Source: Opisthorchis felineus (taxonomy: Eukaryota > Platyhelminthes > Trematoda > Opisthorchiida > Opisthorchiidae). From it: a stretch of DNA of 64,000 nucleotides. This document shows, piece by piece, positions 50,701 to 62,849 of this stretch (positions are counted from its first letter, which is position 1; each line of letters begins with the position of its first letter). The notes beneath the pieces are model-generated. The model was given only the letters and a program-made list of their open reading frames with translations. It made no database searches and was not told the DNA's origin. Location: assembly GCA_004794785.1 (NCBI GenBank), contig SJOL01006475.1, positions 696,881 to 760,880 of the forward strand, read 5' to 3'. The position numbers were made by a program, and so were the translations under genes.

Positions 50701-53620
50701 GGTAAATGCAAAAGTCTTCGGGTATTTTGAGGCGTCTTGCTCAATAGTCAGTCTGGACCTAACAAGTTAGAAGCAAAAGTGGCAGTCCGGCTAGATGGCT
50801 ACTTTTCACAAAAACAATTTATACATGTTTTGTGAACGAACGACGCTGAATAATGTTGCGCGAAGGTGAAAAAGTGTGGTCTACAAAGTAAATTTTTGGT
50901 TTGCCATCGCTTTCGAAGCTTTTACTCTGGCAATTCCTTCGCTGGTGCTGTCTTCCTCATTCACTTGACACCAGGCGAATTGAACCAAGTATTTGTGTAT
51001 GCGTCGAGAGTCACTACAGATGTGATATGTCTCTCAAGTTGCGGAGTAAAAACACGGTGTCCCAAATCTTGAAGAGAAGTTATCCTCTGATGGTCTTGCT
51101 GACGTTTTACCCTAAAACGACTTCATATATAATAGAATGCTAGCCATTGCACTACGAGCATCTGTGTTGCAACGCTGTTATGTGATGGCTGTTGTGTTCC
51201 ACACTGTAGGCTCCGATTTACGTGTTACTCCATAGAATTCCACAGTTAGATAATCGTCCTCTTTGTTCCAAGTGGTCGAGTGATCTTCCACTGTTCGTAG
51301 CGCAGTGGTGTATATACACGTGTTTGAGCGTGTGCCGTTGTGTGAAATTATGAGAAGAGAAAACGCCAGCTATCTGAATTCACGCAATACTAGATGACCA
51401 TTATAAGCGACATTTCTAACGATCCTAATCATCAGCTTTGATTCTGCAGTATCAGCACTATATGTGTACCAAGTGAGTCCCCTCCTTACTGAGTAAGCAG
51501 AAAAACCAAGCAGAGTGACCAGTTCGCAGTCCTATAAAATATAACAAAACCGGCAATATAATGCAGAATCGGAAATTACACGCTTGATGGCAGCTGTTTA
51601 TGTTTACTTACGTGAGGTATGTTGGTGACAGGAAGTCACTTATTGTTGCAGGGGTCTTACTGAAGTTTAGTTCATAACCTCTAATTACTACAGGTTTGAT
51701 AATGAAATCAAACCTGTTTGTTGCAGACTTCTGGTTATTGTCTGGGTTAGTGAGTACAGCTTGCCATTTAGCGTGCTCTTTCGAACAAAAGGCAAATAGG
51801 AAGGCAGTGTGTACAGGCGGTTGAAACTAGTGCCTTGTGTAATCCCCCAGCTATCGGCAGATATTTTTCATTCTGGAAGTTTATTTAAGACGTAACAAAA
51901 AATTAGTCATCGTCAGTTTTTTTAGTATCGAACCTCGAAGTTTGTTTCTTTAGGAGAGGAGAAAATGCTAGCAGACTTTTCTCGACGGCATGATGGGGAA
52001 TTTATAAGTTCATTGGGCACTAAACCTGAAAATTAAACTTGGTGTTTGTTGCGTTTCGAGATAATTTGGTAAGAAGGCAGATGCTCTTAAGGTGAAACAT
52101 GATAAGAGAAGGAGGTCGTGGAATTGTTCGTAATTGATCAAAGCAGACCCCACTTGAGTTTAATTTTAATAGACATCCTTCTAACTACCTAACTGGCAGC
52201 CTTCTATTTTGTAGCCATATCTATCCTTTATCGAAGATCTCATGGGTTTATTGCAAATCAAATGACACTAAACCACATTGTATTTCAAAATTGAGCCAAA
52301 ATGACCTATATAATAATAAGACATTATTGTAGTAGTACGAATCGTAGGGCGTTTACCATATCATTATTCAGAATGGCTGTTTACAGAAACGGGAAATTGT
52401 CGGTCTACGTAATCTGATGTACTAAACGGTCAGTTTTTGTACAATGTGCGTGCGTCTTCTCCCTCAGAAATAGCTTCCAAACAAACCGGATAGATTATCG
52501 CGCTTCATGATTAGCTAACTTATTATACTATTTATTTCGTACATGATCATGCACTCCATCACATTCAGGACTTCATGTCGCAAGTGAATTTTAGTCAGCC
52601 AACGGTCCGTCGAGGTTATCCGTATTTGAATTACGGATAACCTGGAGGCTCTTGTCTGCAACAAATGATACTCAAATTTTATGTGCGGGGGGACCATTCT
52701 AAATTGGGCCATTTGACTGGTGGTTAAAAGCGACCTCCCGTGAAACACTCTAAAAGGACGTACAGTATAGTTGGGTTTCTTGTCAGCAGAATGGAGAATT
52801 AGCTAACAGTTGTTCAGTGATTATTTTCGTCTCTACAGAAAATTTCCTTCGTTCAACTCCAAAAAACCATATTTTATGCAACCCAAGTAAAAATCTGTTC
52901 CCTGGCAGTCGAACATTTAACTTCTGCAAAATCTTGTCGACAAAATCAAAAGCTAAGGTGAAAGTGGGCTACCAATATTTCCAAGTGTGATTGCAGGCAG
53001 CTCTATATGCTTTCGAGGTCGGATAATTCCCGCCAGAAAACGGGCGAGTAAATATGGCATCTGGTGGAGACGATAATCTAGAATTATAGGTCTGAACTAT
53101 CTGTGACAGTTTTTAGATAGTGGTGGAACTCTGAATTTAAATGGAAATTTTATGTAAACTTAACAAGTTGGCTCTATCCTTGCATCATTTTCATACTGGT
53201 TAAAGAGAGTGGGTGGGATATTTTGGCTTGCAATGCAGCCGCTGAACACTGGACTTCACCTTTCAACGAGTCAACAGCTATCAACGATAAATCCCTGAAA
53301 ACCACAGTCACTTTTATTGTACGAACCTCCCTCTCGATATCCCTCTAGTCAGTAGATCCTCCTGAGCCCCGGGGCACCTTCCAGCTTTCTAAGTTGTCAA
53401 AAACTCCCGCTGATCACCCGATCTCTGTTCATGGTTAGAACCATAGCGTCGGTCAGAAAAGTTGTTTTCAATGCATACTGTCTATCAACAGCAAACTGAA
53501 GGAACGGTCAGTCTTCTCCGTCTTTCCACCCAACAGTGTACTGATGGTGTCACCTCTGTTGGTGACAATATATATATGGCAGTGAAACATCAGTGCTGAA
53601 CGCTGATGTCATAATGTCGA
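47780..53620. other. No supported gene or element
   Basis: AT-rich sequence with short, overlapping frames only; no repeats shared with the rest of the window were seen. Confidence 0.55.
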
Positions 53621-53623
53621 TGG

Positions 53624-53707
<84 letters not shown>
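53624..53707 (+). repeat. Perfect (TGA)28 trinucleotide microsatellite
   Basis: 84 uninterrupted bases of TGA/ATG/GAT repeat. Open frames across it encode pure Met or, on the other strand, His runs and are artefacts of the repeat. Its purity against otherwise diverged surroundings suggests recent expansion and likely length polymorphism. Confidence 0.97.
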
Positions 53708-54474
53708 CGAAACATAGGCAAACTAACTGTCAAGCGCGCCCGACAGCCCGGCGACCACCTGACCAACCACCAGTCGCTGTTTCCAGTTGGATTCGAATTC
53801 TGTATTTTGACCCTCCTTGCTTCAATACTGCGCAGCGAAAACCAGCACACACAGTAAAGCGTATTTGGTATCGAAGCGTAGGCCTTAGGTGTTTGCATTT
53901 TCTAACATGATCTGCCATAATATTTCCGAGCTTTTGTGGTCAGTGATGAAAGGCTACTTTGTAAGACTATGAAGGGATGACTCCACGACTACTCATTAGC
54001 TACCTGACAAGGTTCCGCTTCCCACGGTTGAAGCTGCATTTCACGTCTGCCTAGCTCATTAATTTCCCGTAATCGAAATGTTACTAAGTTTTCCCCAGCA
54101 GTATGTGTTCAGTCAGACACGTACCTATCAAAGTTCGGAGACAGGGTGCAACCTGATCTATTACCTGCGTTCCGTTCACATTCACGGCGTGCGTCAGGGC
54201 TGGCTGTCTGCTTCCAATTTGTCTAATGTTGTTTTGCACGTTGGCAACAGCCGATGCTTAGGCGACTGGGTAGTGGGGGGCAGAAATGGCGGCAGGGCGT
54301 GTTTTGTGTTAGATACCCCAGGGATGGAATCATAATTTACTGGACCCGTCATCATTTCATGGTACCCAAATAAAAACGGAGGCTTTTTCAAATTAATCAT
54401 TTGTCGGTGAAGCGTATGATCAATTGGCGAAAGGTGTGCTATGACAAGCTGATCAATTGCTTATTTACTTGTAG

Positions 54475-54629
54475 ATTCCATTGATTTGTGCTTTTGTGGG
54501 GATGCGGTTGATGCTAGTGGTGGCGAGGTTGAGGATGATGAGGATGATGATGATTGTACTGCCGTTGTTACCAAGCAACGATTTGGTCCAGATGTTTTTG
54601 GTCCCATACGGGACAGCTTCGACCACTGA
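54475..54629 (+). CDS. Candidate terminal coding exon with acidic run (weak)
   Basis: A pyrimidine-rich tract ends in ACTTGTAG at 54474, a plausible acceptor. The following frame (entered in phase 1) reads 50 codons to TGA at 54627-54629: SIDLCFCGDAVDASGG, then EVEDDEDDDD, then TKQRFGPDVFGPIRDSFDH. AATAAA occurs at 54922-54927, a suitable polyadenylation position. I do not recognise the protein, and no upstream plus-strand exon was identified. The GAT-repeat sequence also opens long frames on both strands in other registers, so the acidic stretch could be a simple-sequence artefact. The non-repetitive tail is what makes it look coding. Confidence 0.28.
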
Positions 54630-54639
54630 TACCTTCTTG

Positions 54640-57600
54640 TCATTGGAATCACCACCAACAACCATAACAAAACAGCAGCAGCCAAACAGCTGTAGCGACA
54701 TCAGCAACAATGTGATTCAGTCATTCAGATTTGTTCGAACATATCGGGGGCGATTTTCCCTGGTGTCGACCGCACCAGCTGGTGATTGTGTGGTTTAACG
54801 CCATCCAGTAACAACTTGTGTATTGCCGTCACCCTAGGGTGTTTATACGAATTTACTGCCAACAAAACGCGCATATGCTTATTTAGTAACATTCGTCTAC
54901 CTACACACGCGCGCAAGGACAAATAAACATATGGAGGAAATAATCGTCCACGGGCATGGAACACCGAGTGTCATTAATGCCCGGATGGTCGCACTACTGT
55001 GGCTTCGAATGACGAACTGGAAATAAACATTGCGCTCCCAGCTGGTCGAATCATCTAGCCTGCCTTTGTGGCATAAGTTTGGGTTATCAACAGGTTGAAA
55101 TATGAAACCGGAATTCGGTAGCCCCACTTCGGCAGCAAGGATACCGGGCGCTTTTTTAAAAGCTTATGACAATACGAGTTAGGCCGAGCTACAGGGAGAG
55201 GAGAGCATATACGAAAACCACAGCTTAGGATTAGAAAACCGCAGTACTTCGAACTTAAGCGCAGACTATTTGCCCTACAGCCATAGAACTGGATCTGAAA
55301 TACTGAGAGCCGCAAATCTATTGTCAGGTTTCCAGAATGTGCGAGAAATCTATTGCCACTAAATCGCGCTTTGTAAATAGATTCATTTCCCTTTGGGGTA
55401 CAAGTTGTATTGGTGGAGAAAGCAGACATGGCAGGCTCCGACAAATGAAACACTCCCCCCCCTATAAGGACCCAAGGAAATATCTCGTGTCTCCACCAAG
55501 CACCCTTTGTGATAGGAGGATTCAGGCATCCTCAGCTGATCGATGTCAATGGAAGAAATTCCAGCAATTAGCCATTCGGATCCAATTATACGGACAGATC
55601 GTTAGCTTCTTCCATTTCGTAAAATGTCACCAAAAAGATGAGTTAGACAAGTTCCCTTCTTACCGTTACTGGAATGATACTATTTCCATCCGATGGGCTT
55701 ATAGGGTATCAAACGGGGACTGGTCGTCAGTATGTGGTCCACATCCGACAGTCAACTCTCAGATGCGACCCTAAATGGATGTTCACATGTCGCACACAGG
55801 AAAACCTGCTAACTGTTTTCGAAGAGGCCAATTATTTGTTGGTTGTCAGTGGTGAACGCGTGAAAATAAAAAATTGATTATCCTCATTACTTTACGTTCT
55901 TGTCGACGCTTTGTAATCTGCGTTTGATTGTGCACAAGTAATGGCAATAATGGGCACGGCACTTGAATGAAATACTCAACCTAAGAATATGTGTAGTCTG
56001 GGACCTTAGAATAAGCAACATATATGGAATCGGCTTCTCCAGCCATGGAAGTTATCTCCGCTAAATTCGATCTAACCTCTCTTTAGAACTGCGCACCACA
56101 TTCCTAGCTCTCAGACACCGTGAATTTTATCGCAGGATCAACATGGTGTGTTTTCGAAAACCCTTGAGCATCACGCACCTCCAGTGAATGAATATTTTAT
56201 TAAAGTGGCCTCACTGACAAATGACAAAATCCCCATATAGAATTGGTTGCATACAGTTTGGCCCGAAAGCATGGGTTGCAATCGTATGATTTCGCTATGG
56301 CTTCGTCCGATGTAGACTTAAATATCATGAACTTTGTGAACATGGGCCATATCAAGATCATATGACTGCGACCCACCTGTTCTTTACACTAAACTCGAGA
56401 ATATGAGGGTGATTTTAGCTAGATGCTTGAAACAAAATCCTCAGGAACTAATGGAGTCTCACATGCACATTACTCCGTCATACTCTGTCAGTGACGCATG
56501 AAAATGATTTATTAGACTTGACCGTAACATTCACACAAACAGAAAGCCTCGATTTAATGTTCTATTTTCAAAAGTATATAAGTGCGTTGCAAAAACAGCG
56601 TCGTAAGTAACGCACAAATTGTAGACCAATCGACCAGTTGGTTTGTTTGGGCCCAAATGACAAATGATAAGTGATTCTTAAATCAATATTACCTAAGACG
56701 GCAAATACAAGTGTCCTGGTTAGTGTTCCTGGGCGCGGCACGTACTCATTTAAATCGTGAGCCATTAGTTTTCGGTTGTGTTCTGTTCTAAGCAATTATT
56801 TAGCTGGGTTAATCCTACCTAGCTGCTAGGCCCTAGCCCTAGCCACTACGTGATTTCAATTTGTAACGTTCCTTTCCCAATTCGTTGCAGAATGTAATAC
56901 CGGAGACTAAAAAATTACTCCTAAAACTGGTTGAGATAATCAATACACCCACCCTACCATTTTCGGATCAGTTTGTCGCAGTCAAGGGGACATTCCCCAT
57001 AGTGGAATTCCCGTGAAAATGTCCTCCAAGTACTTCAGCATAACTGAAGGACAGTATCTCAAAATTGAATAGAAATATATCTTTTGGATCCCAATAAAGT
57101 AACTCAGGAGAGCAACCATTGTGGAGGCTCTGATGAGGAATCTCATATACTGTTGTCGCGTGGCACAGGTGATCCCAGTTAATTAACAGGGCTAAGATAG
57201 TTGACGACTGCCTCGTTGACGGTCGTTTGTTTGTAAGTCTAGAGAAGCTGGTTAAACTCTGAATCTAAGCTGACAGAGCATGAATCGGCCGCATTGGGTG
57301 GAATAGATGAGCCTAGAAATCCAGTGGCCACGACAGTGGTGTTGTTCTACCGCTGCCTGAGAGTATCCCACTGCCTTTCAGTTACAAAATTCTAGATGCG
57401 CAAATGCGATCAAAAGCAAGATGTTGCATCAAATTCCTGAAAGATTCTACAACCTACATCTTGAGTTCTGCAGAAGCAGCACTTATTCGCAACTCCTTCG
57501 CACATCTTGCTTGGAGGCCCGTTTTGTATATGTCATAAAACAATTCTTACTCGGTTTGAGACCTTTTCCAATGCTGTTGGTCAACCTATTTTTCTGTGGT

Positions 57601-57715
57601 CTCTGTACGAATATAACATCAATACCACGTGCTATTGTGAGGTTTGCACACGCAGTTTTGAACCTACAAGCCTCGAGCTCTGATTTCACCGGCTTCTCTA
57701 TCATCAATTGTTGAT
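54640..57715. other. No supported gene
   Basis: The plus frames at 55337-55774 and 55674-55877 overlap in different registers. Neither shows a domain, although the end of the second (TVFEEANYLLVVSGERVKIKN in two pieces) reads plausibly. Confidence 0.45.
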
Positions 57716-57719
57716 AGTA

Positions 57720-58330
57720 CTTGCTTCGGGGATACACTCTCTATATCACTCAAAATTAGCCCGCCAATTCCATCACGGAAGACGAATTTTTCGGACAACT
57801 GCAAATCACCTTGAGTCATGTTTCCAGACGAAATATTCAAGTTATGCTTGGAGACAGGAATGCTCATACCAACTCATTGAACAGCCAAACGTCCATATTC
57901 CAAGCAAATGAGTCCTAGTGAGCGTTGTGCTAATATGGCATGGCTAAGGTAGTGGTCAGCCTTCAACCGCACGTTTGTTCCCAACGAGCGCTTTTTCCGT
58001 CCAAGGAATCGTCTTAAGCTGCAATCGAATACGGGTGAGTAGCCAAAGGACTATACACTCGTTTGATCATTTTGGATGTCTTCTGTTGAAGATCGAAGCT
58101 CTTACAGTGAAACCGAAACTGGACACATTAAGATGTTCAGAACTACGCGGTAAAATATAATAGAACCGTTGTGTCCCCAAATGCCTCGATGTCAAAATGA
58201 CGAAGTACACAGCAATAATAAGCACTGAAGAACGTGGTCTGAAAATCGCCGAGGTTGATCCAGACAATAAAAGCATTCACCAAACAGGCAACCTCAGTCA
58301 AACTTGAAGCCACCTCTCGCCTTTCAAGCG
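57720..58330 (+). mobile_element. Degenerate LINE endonuclease domain
   Basis: Frames across this stretch contain FFGQLQITLSHVSRRNIQVM (about 57790-57850) followed by GDRNAH at 57851-57868, equivalent to the apurinic-type endonuclease GDxNA motif of LINEs. A decayed TFVPNERF segment (compare LFLxSTNF) lies near 57970-57995, and a weak match to the region after it continues to about 58270. The frame changes repeatedly and the Asp/His of the C-terminal SDH motif is not seen. Assignment rests on the order of short matches. Confidence 0.52.
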
Positions 58331-58334
58331 GGCA

Positions 58335-61300
58335 GATCTCCTAGATCGAATTCCGTCCTCACTCAAAAAGTAGGCTCGACTAATAGACTAGTTGAGAAAT
58401 CGCCTACCCCATTCGTTAGACGATAAGTTCAGAAAGAAAAGATGGATGGCAGTGTTCGACCATTTTGTCAGAGAACATGCAACTGACACCCTAAAATCTG
58501 TAAAGATGCAGTAAAAATGACTGTACGCATTCACTGTCGACGATTTCAATGTTTCGGACACGTACCGCGCGAAGTGGTGATAAGTCTGTGATGAAGATCC
58601 TCAATCTAGACCCGCTTCGGGGTTTGTGTCCTTGCCGACATGGGAATAGCTGAAGCTCTGCTTTCCTACAGGCAAGAAGATTTTTGCCTACGGTATCCAA
58701 TTATAGGGAAAACATTGGGTGGCCGGCTGGACGTATCTTGCCAAAGATCATCGAATATGGCCGGATCCAGTTCACCATATTCACAGCGCCGTTCATCTTT
58801 CAATAACAGTCAGTAGCAACAAGGTAAGGTATCTACCATAGAACTCGAAATGTCTTCTCGATAGTGACTAGTTCGTATTCCCGAAGTCAGATGCACACTG
58901 GTCCCACTGCCTCACTATCTAAAAGAAACAAGTGATCTTTACGTTTCGTAGTCGTAGCTGAGCAAAACCACAAGTGGAAATTACTGATGTTGAAAAATAT
59001 TTTGTAATAGTACAAATGGGGGACTGCAATTGTTGGGAATTCGGGATATAATGTGTCATTATGCGCAGACGAATTCGAGATGGCTGAGTTCGAGCCTAAC
59101 TCCGGCATTTCGAATTCTCCTGTCTAGGCGACCTGGCAGTATCTCACCCTCCCCCCGCTTCTTTTGGGTGGCATGGAGCTATGCATCGAAAGGTGTTACA
59201 GCTGAATGATTATTTTGCACTAGTATTATTCATTGGCATTCGTGCATATTCGTGCGATCAATTAATAGAGGATCCTGTTGGTGAGTTAAGTCTCTATTTA
59301 ATTTATTCAGACGCTAAAATATCGATGGCCAGCTTCTAGTGAGCCAGATTAACCAAAGATGATAGATGCAGACCTTTGCAATCCCCGCGTGCATTTATGG
59401 CCCTTGGTGCAAAGTGGACTACATGCTCTCTTTGCCTAGGCATTTCTTGCCGAACCCATCCAATCTGTGTTGATATCAGGTGTAGCTGGGCTCGCGAAAG
59501 CAGCAACCAGAGGCTTTAACCACTGTGGCTGATGCTATCTGCAAATTTGTGGTGCCATGTTCAATGGTTTGGTACACACGGCAACTGGCCGCATGAGAGA
59601 CTTTATCACTTTATTATCAGTAGAAATTTTCCTAAGCCGCTTGTTTATCGCTGTATTGTTTCTTCTGTTGTTGATAAACTAATCCCTACTTGATCCTTCG
59701 ATACAGTCAGCTAGGTCTTGTGGGCATCTGAAACATGGGCCGTGATAAAGTTCTTGGTCTCCAGAAAAGAATATAAACAGTGCGCTTTCACGACCACGGC
59801 CTGCGTACAGTCTCACTAAATGATAATAGGTACCCTACAGGAAGTCACAGGGTTAAAACTTCTACGATAATCACAGCCTGAGAGATATCAGTATAAAGTT
59901 CCCCAGGCAAGCCGACTTCGTCAAGCAACATGAAATCGTAGGAAATACCCTTGCTGAGGGTGTCCAAAAAAATCAGCAATCCTCCCAAAACGGGGGTTTG
60001 CGGGGGAATCCGAATGTCCGCTTCACTCATGATGGTCCATCGGGGGAATTCCCTTGTTTATCACAAACACAGAAGATAAAGCACAGGCCTAGCCTGTGCG
60101 AACATCTGTGGAAAGACAACTTGCAAATTCCAAAACTCTACATTCTACTTCGTGGAGCTGAACACATATAACCCCTCTAAATGCTTGTCAGAATCTTCCA
60201 TTTGGGATGACAATCAAATCAAATCCCAATCATTTAAAAAATTACAATTTACAAAAGACCAATTTTTAGAAACCGAGACCTGTTTCAGGACAATCCAGTA
60301 GACCGTTCTATCATGCGCTGTCGTTGGAGAAACCACCTGTAAAACTCATTTAACGATGCATCAGGTAAGTTGAATTAGTCAAAATGGAGTGATCGAAAGT
60401 TGACTTGAAGTGAGTCGATGCACCTTGATGAGTAACGCCTTTGTCCTTTGTCTAGTAACTGGTCCAGAAACACAGAGCAATTTGGGAGCCTGGGTTACAT
60501 TAAAATTGAGCAGAATGAGTGCAGTATTCGTTTGACCCAGTTCACTGTGAAAACTCTGTAAAAATTCCAAAATCGAGTTCTTGTAGTTTTTCACATTATT
60601 TCCGTGTAAAACTCCGTATTATTTTCAGTACTGTTGATTACCGATACTTGTATGTTTACTAGCTATCGGCCAAACGAACTAACTTCCCGAGCTACATACA
60701 TGCGTGCAGTCACACAAGTAAGTCGACAATAAGTTGCCAGTATCACCGTCGGTTTGATCGCTAATTCGGGGAGTTTTTATCGCAAATTTTCATCACCAAA
60801 TCTTAGACGTTGTCCCAGTTGACTGTCACGCGTATGCGAAAGTAAACGGCAATGTTCGGAGAGCAAATCAAGGACCGTCGACGCCAAATAACCTAGTATT
60901 TTTCCTCATTAGAAAACATTGGCTGGCTAATACAGAAACACTCCATTCACACCACCAAAGAAAAAATTCTCCTAGGTGGTTTGTGTATAACAAACGAACG
61001 CTTTTTCTTAGTACAATTTTACATCACGTTTTTCACTTCAGAGAAGAATCGCTCTGACTGTTTATTTGGTACGATTTTTTATTACCATTAGCAGAAAAGT
61101 GGAGGAGAGATTACGGAGGGGACCTACCGTACAGTGGAATCGTTTCAAAATGACATAGTGTGTATCGACTTTAAATGCCTCACCTAAAAAGTATATTTAG
61201 TCGAATTTTACTTATTTTTGCGTCTTGATTTTTTTTGGGAGTCTGAAGCTCCACTTGTTACAGGCTAATCTAGAGGCCTAAACGACAAATCGACATAGAC

Positions 61301-62655
61301 TAACTTTATCTAAAGGATGAGATCTCTATTTGAATACGCAGATCTGCTTATACTGTAAAAAAAATCAGTGATAATTTTCGACTTAGCTCGACATTAGTAT
61401 CAAATCAGTAATAACGCTCATATTGTCCCGCTTCAGCTTGCTGAGACGTGGTATTTCTCACGCCCACCATAACTGAATTAAGAAGTTTCAACTTCCTCAT
61501 AGTATCACTTCTAGACTAATGTCCTTTTGCTAATCTAAATAGCCTTAAACATATATTCCATGCGATCCGTTTTCCCTAGCCCATGGCCTTAGGTGCTGAA
61601 GTGATGAGGTTAAAATGGACATCCCTTCAGAAACCGAAATATATGGCCAAAAACAGACCGTCTCTTTTACAGCTAACTCACTGATACATCAAATTTTCAA
61701 CTTACTCATTTTGGATCTATTAGGTTTATTTTAATAACCTACTTTGATGAAATGGCTGGAAGTTTTGATTTCAGAAGCTAACAACAATTTTGTTTTCAGT
61801 TAGGTGTGAAGATTGTGAAAATGGGAACGAAATTCTTTTTTATGAAAAGTACATCAAGCAAATCAGCATAACAAAACTCCACTTCCATAAGGCTTCAGAG
61901 AAAACAACACTTAAACAGAGGCCTAAAACAAACGGTAAACCCCACTGTTCTGAGCAGCGAAGGATCATATCAAAAAGGCCCCTGAGCAGAACATTTAGAT
62001 GGGGTGAACTGGAAACGTCGTCCGAGAACAAACGATCGGTGACACTCCACTCCCCATTAATCAGATCGTGAGACAGAACTATGACGATCATGTGTTTATT
62101 GAAAATTCAGTCATCATGTTAAGACACGGATGTTGCGCACTCATAAGCCTGAGTAGTGGCCCAATCAGTTCTGTAGAAAATAAACATGCAGACAAGATGT
62201 CCGCCAATTTCCAACGATTTTTCCATAATTCTCGACCGCTAAGATTGGAAATAGATTAGTGGAACCGTGAAGGTCAGACTAAAAGTGATGTCATATTTAC
62301 CCCAAAACCGTCAACCTGAGATCAGGAGTAATTTCGAAAGCCTACATGGACAGCTGAGATTAACATATCTGCTATCGGCCTCAGGGAATTCCTGTTGTCC
62401 CCTGCAGAAATTTGGACGTGTATGCAGGAATCAAGCAAAGAACAAACAGATTAGCGCCCTAAAGCATCTGTATTTTATTGTGCTAACAAAACATCAAATC
62501 GCTTGGACGAAAATTCAGTGCATTGCATTGCGAAATGGGGTGATACTGTTGGTGTGAACAATTTACCACATTCAGCAAAATGAAGCAACAGCGTCTTTGG
62601 ATTTCTTCGCTTGATTTTTTTCTAGGGCTTTTAAGACCCTTAGTCTTGCGTGTTT
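58335..62655. other. No supported gene; possible further LINE trace near 59560-59830
   Basis: A WASETW segment near 59727-59750 resembles the LINE C-terminal LLYGSETW motif, but its flanks are too decayed to accept as a feature. Confidence 0.45.
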
Positions 62656-62659
62656 AAAA

Positions 62660-62745
62660 ACAGCATAAGCGAGAGATTTAGCTGGGTCCAGCTGAGTTTC
62701 CCGTCGAAACCGAATTGGTATGCAAGTGAGTGTATTTCGTCAATA
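62660..62745 (+). repeat. Hammerhead-repeat copy lacking the ribozyme
   Basis: Plus-oriented: GCGAGAGATTTAGCTGGGTC, then GAGTTTCCCGTCGAAACC, then ATGCAAGTGAGTGTATTTCG. This matches the reverse complement of 9738-9790 through most of its length. No ribozyme follows. Confidence 0.6.
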
Positions 62746-62820
62746 TTAATTTAGGTTTATTATTTTCTTCAGAAAAGATGGCTCAGCACACAAAATACGA
62801 CCAATCCCCAAGGTGATTGT

Positions 62821-62840
62821 ACTCGTGTGCTCACACGAGT
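62821..62840. repeat. Short hairpin-forming inverted repeat
   Basis: ACTCGTGTG and CACACGAGT separated by two bases: a perfect nine-pair stem. It lies about 80 nt after the hammerhead-repeat fragment at 62660-62745. No poly-U tract or gene nearby gives it a role. Confidence 0.7.
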
Positions 62841-62849
62841 GATGTGGTA

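Noticed and set aside
53590..53910. Frames with long poly-Met or poly-His runs
   Set aside because: They are the (TGA)28 microsatellite read in different frames, with no domain on either side.
59560..59830. WASETW segment like the LINE C-terminal SETW motif
   Set aside because: Only one short match; the neighbouring conserved blocks could not be found in any frame.
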